DNA of 64,000 bases from Actinophytocola oryzae (lineage in GTDB: Bacteria > Actinomycetota > Actinomycetes > Mycobacteriales > Pseudonocardiaceae), in the NCBI RefSeq assembly GCF_004364325.1, contig NZ_SOCP01000015.1:124001-188000 (forward strand), written 5' to 3'. Numbering within the stretch: position 1 is the first letter of the stretch; each line of letters opens with the position of its first letter. This document shows, in pieces, positions 60,268-64,000 of this stretch. A program made the position numbers and the translations under genes. Below the pieces are notes generated by a model. It ran no database searches. It saw only the letters and a list, made by a program, of their open reading frames with translations, and was not told the DNA's origin.

Positions 60268-60692
60268 TGTTCTGTCTCCTTCTCAGTTCCACCCGCACCG
60301 GGTGCGGGATCGTGGTGCTGTCGATCTGCCGCATGCGTGATCAGGTCATGCCGGGGCCCGAAGGGGTGGCGGGGGTTCTGGGTCGGCCGGTCGGGGAAGA
60401 TCGCCGGAGGCGACCGAGCGAAGCTCGGCTTGTCTTCTCCGGGCGGGTGGCCCAGGTTCATCGCCACGAACCCCGGCACGACCTGATTGCATCTGGGCAG
60501 ATCGACAGGACCACGATCACGTGCCTGAACCTCTCCCCCGCCGCATGTTTGGACACGCTCCGCAGCCGTCCAATGGGTACGGGCGTCAGTGAATGAATTT
60601 CGGTGCACCATGTCGGCTGCGTGGGAATCAAGCCGATGAGCGGCGATGCACCGTGTCCTCGAGTCCGACGTCGTCGGGAAGGCGAAGGCGAT
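60268..60692. promoter_or_regulatory. Region upstream of ssb with a palindrome and a multi-branch hairpin
   Basis: No gene. CCCGCACC-G-GGTGCGGG (60292-60308) is a near-perfect palindrome 25 bp before the ssb ATG, a likely operator. Further upstream, CGGGGAAGA (60392-60400) pairs with TCTTCTCCG (60433-60441, one G-T) and encloses two abutting hairpins, TCGCC-GGA-GGCGA (60401-60413) and CCGAGC-GAA-GCTCGG (60414-60428), the same design as at 58076-58158. Confidence 0.6.
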
Positions 60693-61154
60693 TCACCGAA
60701 CTGGCATGGCGGCACACGCGCGCAGGAAAGCGGACGCGGCAGCCAGCACGTTGCTGTCGAAGGCTGTGGCGAGGTCTTCCAAGGTGAGGTCCGTGTCCTC
60801 CAAGTCCTCGGGATAGATGAACCAGGCCACGTGCAGGTCGGTCTCAGTCCCATACCGTGTACCGGTCTCGACGCTTTCGATGACCCCGTGCGCGAGGCCG
60901 TGGATGCTGCCGATACCGATCTGCCACTCGTCGGCGTTCAGAGTCCAGCGGAAGCCAGACGCCTCGTGCTCCTCCTCGATGGCGTGACCGACAGCAGCCG
61001 GAACTCGCCTCCAGTCGTCCGCATCCGCGACGACGGCGACAGCACCACTGATGAGTCCTTCGGCGTAGAGCTGGGCGGTCTGCAACGGCGCGGCCCACCA
61101 GGTGTTCAGTTGGCGGGCAATGACAAGCTCAACGGGTGTGAGCGATGAGGACAC
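60693..61154 (-). CDS. Unknown protein
   Basis: A 153-residue acidic protein. GTG 61154 follows GAGGA by about 4 nt and starts SSSLTPVELVIARQLNTWW. Visible features: an alpha-helical N-terminus (WWAAPLQTAQLYAEGL), a VAVVADADDWRRVPAAV strand-helix, and LHVAWFIYPEDLEDTDLTLE. It resembles small proteins of actinophages and elements but no family was recognised. Possibly co-transcribed with the preceding PAPS-reductase-like gene (80 nt away). Confidence 0.65.
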   Translation of the reverse strand: MSSSLTPVELVIARQLNTWWAAPLQTAQLYAEGLISGAVAVVADADDWRRVPAAVGHAIEEEHEASGFRWTLNADEWQIGIGSIHGLAHGVIESVETGTRYGTETDLHVAWFIYPEDLEDTDLTLEDLATAFDSNVLAAASAFLRACAAMPVR

Positions 61155-61234
61155 AGTTCCTCGCAGACGTAGATGGATGCCTGGGGTACAACACAGTGGG
61201 CGGATGCCAGCGAATGCCGGTCGGCCGTGACGCG

Positions 61235-62437
61235 TCACATCGCTAGGGGTAGCGGTGTGGCGCCTCCGCCGCGCACTACTTCACGGCTCCTGGCCGCGCG
61301 CCATTCGCGGTCGAACCCTGCGTGCTCTTTCGCGTCGATGACACCCGGCATCAAGGCGTACTCGTGGGTGGTGATCGGCCACTCCCGGGGTCGGTTCGGT
61401 AGAACCCGGACATCCACTCGAGGGACCTGGTCCGCCTCGGTCCACACCAGCGTGTCGTGCACGTGAGCTAGCTGAGTGAGCGCCGCAAGGCCGTCTTCAC
61501 GGGTATCGGTAACGACGTGGGGGCGGATGGACCGCCAGGTGTCACCTTTCCTGGTCGGGTCTTTGACGGTCCGTCCGTCGCGGCCCCGCTGGCTTTTCCC
61601 CGTGGTCGGGTCTTTGATCGACGCGGGCCGATACACCCGTCGGGTCTCTACCACCGTCCATGTTGTCGCCTCAGCGAGTTGTGCGTCCGCCAGTTCGATG
61701 ACGGCGTCGATTCCGCGGGAACGTACGAACTCGGCTGCCGACAACGATCCGAACAGCCGCATGCGACGGTTGATCGACAACGCCCGCCGCTCGACGTGGA
61801 GCGCGTACACACCGGCCTCGGGCTCGGCGTGCCATCGAGCCGCAAGAGCACTCCGGCCGGCTCGTGGAGCCTGGAAACAGCAGATTACGCAGCAGGATCG
61901 TGGGTAGACGAATCCCTTCAAAACCCTCTTCAGGTAACCCGCGCACCACGTCCGGTCACGACGCTTCTCGATCAAGGGGTACCACGGGTGGCGCGCGTTG
62001 GTGGTGTACGAGCTGTCCCGCTTGGCACGCCACTTCTCCTCGGCCGCGAAGGCGATCACATGCCGGAAGTCCGACGCCACACGTCCGGCGGTGATCTCAT
62101 CCGCGATCGCGGAGTCCAGCACCTCGCCTTTTGCTCGGTAGCTACAGAGACGACGGCCCGAGACGATCTGCGGGACGGTCAGCGCTTGTTCCATCTCCTC
62201 GCCGAGATGCCACGCGCCACGCGGGACCAGCTCGCTAGGGCTGACGCTATCGGCAAGGACGTCATAGCCGTTGTGGGTGGCCTGTCCGCCGCGCGCGACC
62301 TGCAGGAAGCGAATGCCGTTCACACGAAGCATCGGCACCAGGTAGGTGTTGGCCGCCTCGATGGTGGATCGGTACTCGTCGCCGGTGACCGCCATTATCT
62401 CCAGTTCCACGCAGGTCTGGCCTCCCGGCCAGGGCAT
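61235..62437 (-). CDS. PAPS-reductase-like (PP-loop superfamily) protein, N-terminus apparently short
   Basis: A 400-residue protein that aligns by eye with the phosphoadenosine phosphosulfate reductase-like proteins of actinophages and DndC-type enzymes. LEIMAVTGDEYRSTIEAANT (about residues 12-31) corresponds to the strand after the PP-loop. HPWYPLIEKRRDRTWCAGYL (about 150-169) and the Cys cluster SCCVICCFQAP (about 178) correspond to the C-terminal metal or cluster site. The SGGxDS nucleotide loop expected before LEIMAVTGDE is missing: upstream the frame reads only PWPGGQTCVE, so the gene is truncated or its 5' part is out of frame. Activity is doubtful. Confidence 0.6.
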   Translation of the reverse strand: MPWPGGQTCVELEIMAVTGDEYRSTIEAANTYLVPMLRVNGIRFLQVARGGQATHNGYDVLADSVSPSELVPRGAWHLGEEMEQALTVPQIVSGRRLCSYRAKGEVLDSAIADEITAGRVASDFRHVIAFAAEEKWRAKRDSSYTTNARHPWYPLIEKRRDRTWCAGYLKRVLKGFVYPRSCCVICCFQAPRAGRSALAARWHAEPEAGVYALHVERRALSINRRMRLFGSLSAAEFVRSRGIDAVIELADAQLAEATTWTVVETRRVYRPASIKDPTTGKSQRGRDGRTVKDPTRKGDTWRSIRPHVVTDTREDGLAALTQLAHVHDTLVWTEADQVPRVDVRVLPNRPREWPITTHEYALMPGVIDAKEHAGFDREWRAARSREVVRGGGATPLPLAM

Positions 62438-62644
62438 CTACGTCGTGTACATGTCCTCGACATCGTCAAGCCAGTCAAGGCTTGCCGTCCAAACGGGCTT
62501 CGGCTGTAGTCAGATGTTGGACGTGTAGCCCGACTCGGTTCTGATCGCCTTGCTGAATCGGTTCGGATCCGCGTCGCGTGATCTGGCTTCACCGACAAGC
62601 GTCAGGCTGCGCCGCATCGACTTCTGAGGAGGGAGTGTCCTTGG

Positions 62645-64000
62645 TCACTGCCGTGGTAGTCGAGCGAGCGCTTGTTGGACGGCGCTGGCCAGATTGGGGA
62701 CATCGAAGCCAAGTTGTCGTAGCCGTCGGGCAGCGGCGGTGACCGAAGTTCTTGTCCTGCGTGCGGCCATGATCAACTTGTGCAGCGGTACGGGTTCGCG
62801 GACGTCGAGCCAGTCGTCTCGGGAGTGATCGTGTACGAGTTGCCTGTCCTCGGGAGTGAGCTGCGTTGGGAGATCGGGGGGCTCTGTGACGTCGAAATTC
62901 CACCTGCGCAACTGTTGGGCAATATCGGTCGGACGACGGTCGGCTTCCAGAGACGGGCGGATTAGGTGGGCGGTAGGCACGGTTTTCGTGACGTCCAACC
63001 ATGGTCGCTGCTCGTCGTGATCGCGGCTGAGAAGCTTAAGGTCCGCTGCGGTGAGTTGCTCGGCGATCCTGATCACGTCGTCGGCCACCTCGAAGCCGTA
63101 GCAGGTCAGGCGTTCCGCGACGTCGCGTACACGGTAGCCCGGCATGCGCATGGCGATCAGGAATAGGGATGTGGCCTGCACCGGCTTGGTGACCTCGAAG
63201 ATGTCGTCCATGCCGGTTCGGTCTTCGCGCTCGATCTCCTGGTCAATGTCGCTCAGGTGTTCCGGGATTCGATCAAGACCGCGGACAGTGAAGCCGAGGG
63301 CTGTTAGTCGTTCAGCCACTTTACGTGGACCGCCGAAGGCTGGCGGGGCGGCGATTAGGTGGTCCGGCGGAACGGGCTTGTCGTAGTCGAGCCAGGGGCC
63401 GTTCCCGTCGAACTGGGCGCTGATGAGTCGTAGGTCGTTCGCGTCGAGCTGCGGGGGGAGGTCTGCGGGAACGGCGACGTGAAAGCCGAGCCGGTCAAGT
63501 TGGTCGACAGCCTCGGCAATGTTGTAGTCGAGTTCTAGGGATGCTTTGACTAGATGGGCGAAGGCCACGGGGTGGCGGTGCTGGATCCAGGGGGCTTCGC
63601 CGTCCAGATTGTGGCTGAGCAGCTTGATCTGGTCGCTGTTCAAATGGGCGAGGTAGGACAGGCGGTCGGCGGAGGGGACGGTGAAGCCGTAGCGGCTTAG
63701 CCGGTCGGCCGATTCGGCGACGCTGAGTCGTAGGCGGCGCCGGGCCTCCAGGAAATGCGTGACCGGTACTGGTTCATCCGTGGTCAACCAAGGCCGCTGG
63801 CCCTCCAGGCCGTGGCTCAGCAGAGCGAGCTCGGTGCTGTCGAGGTGGGGATCGGTGGAGAACTGGTCGGGGAGCACATCGCGCATGCCGAGCACGACAG
63901 CACGTTCAGCGGTTTTGCGGGGGCTCGTACCGGTTGCGGCGGCCGTCCATAGGAGGTGACCGGGTGGTGGCGGAGGATCAAACGCCCGCTCGTCGCCACG
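62645..64000 (-). CDS. Winged-helix-repeat protein (partial, N-terminal part beyond window)
   Basis: The frame is open to the right edge, so the GTG at 63895 is probably internal. The 451 visible codons hold about six degenerate repeats of 75-80 residues. Each has PVPxxHLIxAxxxL, a helix (AERLTALGFTV; ADRLSRYGFTV; AVDQLDRLGFHV; AERLTCYGFEV; AAARRLRQLGFDV) and an LLSHGLEGQRPWL-like turn (LLSHNLDGEAPWI; LISAQFDGNGPWL; LLSRDHDEQRPWL). Beyond the GTG the frame continues this pattern (PPPGHLLWTAAATGT). Such winged-helix repeats occur in actinobacterial conflict proteins linked to HSP90-like ATPases (as I recall). The catalytic partner may lie in the missing N-terminus or next gene. Confidence 0.72.
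   Translation of the reverse strand, partial: RGDERAFDPPPPPGHLLWTAAATGTSPRKTAERAVVLGMRDVLPDQFSTDPHLDSTELALLSHGLEGQRPWLTTDEPVPVTHFLEARRRLRLSVAESADRLSRYGFTVPSADRLSYLAHLNSDQIKLLSHNLDGEAPWIQHRHPVAFAHLVKASLELDYNIAEAVDQLDRLGFHVAVPADLPPQLDANDLRLISAQFDGNGPWLDYDKPVPPDHLIAAPPAFGGPRKVAERLTALGFTVRGLDRIPEHLSDIDQEIEREDRTGMDDIFEVTKPVQATSLFLIAMRMPGYRVRDVAERLTCYGFEVADDVIRIAEQLTAADLKLLSRDHDEQRPWLDVTKTVPTAHLIRPSLEADRRPTDIAQQLRRWNFDVTEPPDLPTQLTPEDRQLVHDHSRDDWLDVREPVPLHKLIMAARRTRTSVTAAARRLRQLGFDVPNLASAVQQALARLPRQ

Larger units (their letters stand above)
28388..64000. mobile_element. Accessory region: integrated element(s) starting at tRNA-Leu
   Basis: From the tRNA onward the genes are almost all of mobile or defence type: two site-specific recombinases of different families (28388 and 43924), a TraB-like DNA translocase, a MobF relaxase, SSB, WhiB, an Xis-like protein, a retron-like locus and many unknown small genes. 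Composition also varies, with lower GC at 39.4-43.2 kb and 57.84-58.06 kb. No chromosomal housekeeping gene is seen again before the edge. It may be one large integrative and conjugative element or an actinomycete integrative element with others nested or adjacent; the outer right border is not visible. Confidence 0.7.

Noticed and set aside
28388..64000. Second copy of the tRNA-Leu tail as right attachment site
   Set aside because: Looked for GGTTCAAGTCCCCC-like sequence by eye and found none in the window. A computed search of the flanking sequence is needed.
1..64000. CRISPR array
   Set aside because: No regularly spaced identical repeats with unique spacers, and no cas genes. The repeats at 45 kb are too few and arranged as inverted pairs.

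Overview
The window is high-GC DNA with dense codon-biased genes, many ATGA/GTGA start-stop overlaps, GTG starts, a WhiB protein, an F420-type luciferase-like oxidoreductase and a MSMEG_4193-type phosphomutase. This points to an actinomycete, most probably of the Pseudonocardiales (inference from gene style; no rRNA or marker gene is present).

Bases 1-28.3 kb look like ordinary chromosome. A peptide ABC transporter runs leftwards (dppD partial, dppC, dppB, and a membrane-anchored binding protein), divergent from a D-aminopeptidase (M55) and an M20 peptidase. Together they look like uptake and hydrolysis of (D-)peptides. Next come a GNAT enzyme, a four-gene PadR/ABC operon, an ABC exporter, an SCO6745-type protein, a GH92 mannosidase, two paralogous small membrane proteins, a phosphomutase, undecaprenyl-diphosphatase (uppP), an LLM oxidoreductase, an aldo/keto reductase, a Tat-exported GH78 rhamnosidase with a LacI-type operator, a propeller lipoprotein with a DUF5703 partner, a DUF2231 protein and a second M20 peptidase.

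At 28.3 kb a tRNA-Leu(GAG) marks the edge of accessory DNA that runs to the end of the window. Module 1 (28.4-39.4 kb) resembles an actinomycete integrative element: a large serine recombinase whose last codons are read from the antisense strand of the tRNA, an FtsK/TraB-type transfer ATPase, membrane proteins, WhiB, an excisionase-like protein, and HTH and NUDIX-type regulators. No replication initiator was recognised. Module 2 (39.4-43.2 kb) is the most interesting. It is a retron-like locus on the minus strand with a PRTase/winged-helix protein, a 185-nt structured gap bounded by a perfect 13-bp inverted repeat (candidate msr-msd RNA with a1/a2), a reverse transcriptase with YSDD and retron-like X and Y motifs, and a SIR2-like NADase-type protein. 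Module 3 (43.4-48.3 kb) has an AbrB-type protein, a tyrosine recombinase, a set of GGTACTGGTACC repeats, and a large protein combining a Ymh/TIGR02391-like domain, an Ig-like domain and a beta-propeller. Module 4 (48.3-64 kb) has a broken dTMP kinase, an exonuclease and a radical SAM protein, an HTH/DUF6879 set, a MobF relaxase-helicase, cysteine-rich small proteins, SSB, three hairpin-rich non-coding segments, a PAPS-reductase-like protein and a winged-helix-repeat protein cut by the window edge.

The right attachment site was not found, so whether 28.4-64 kb is one element or several nested ones is open.
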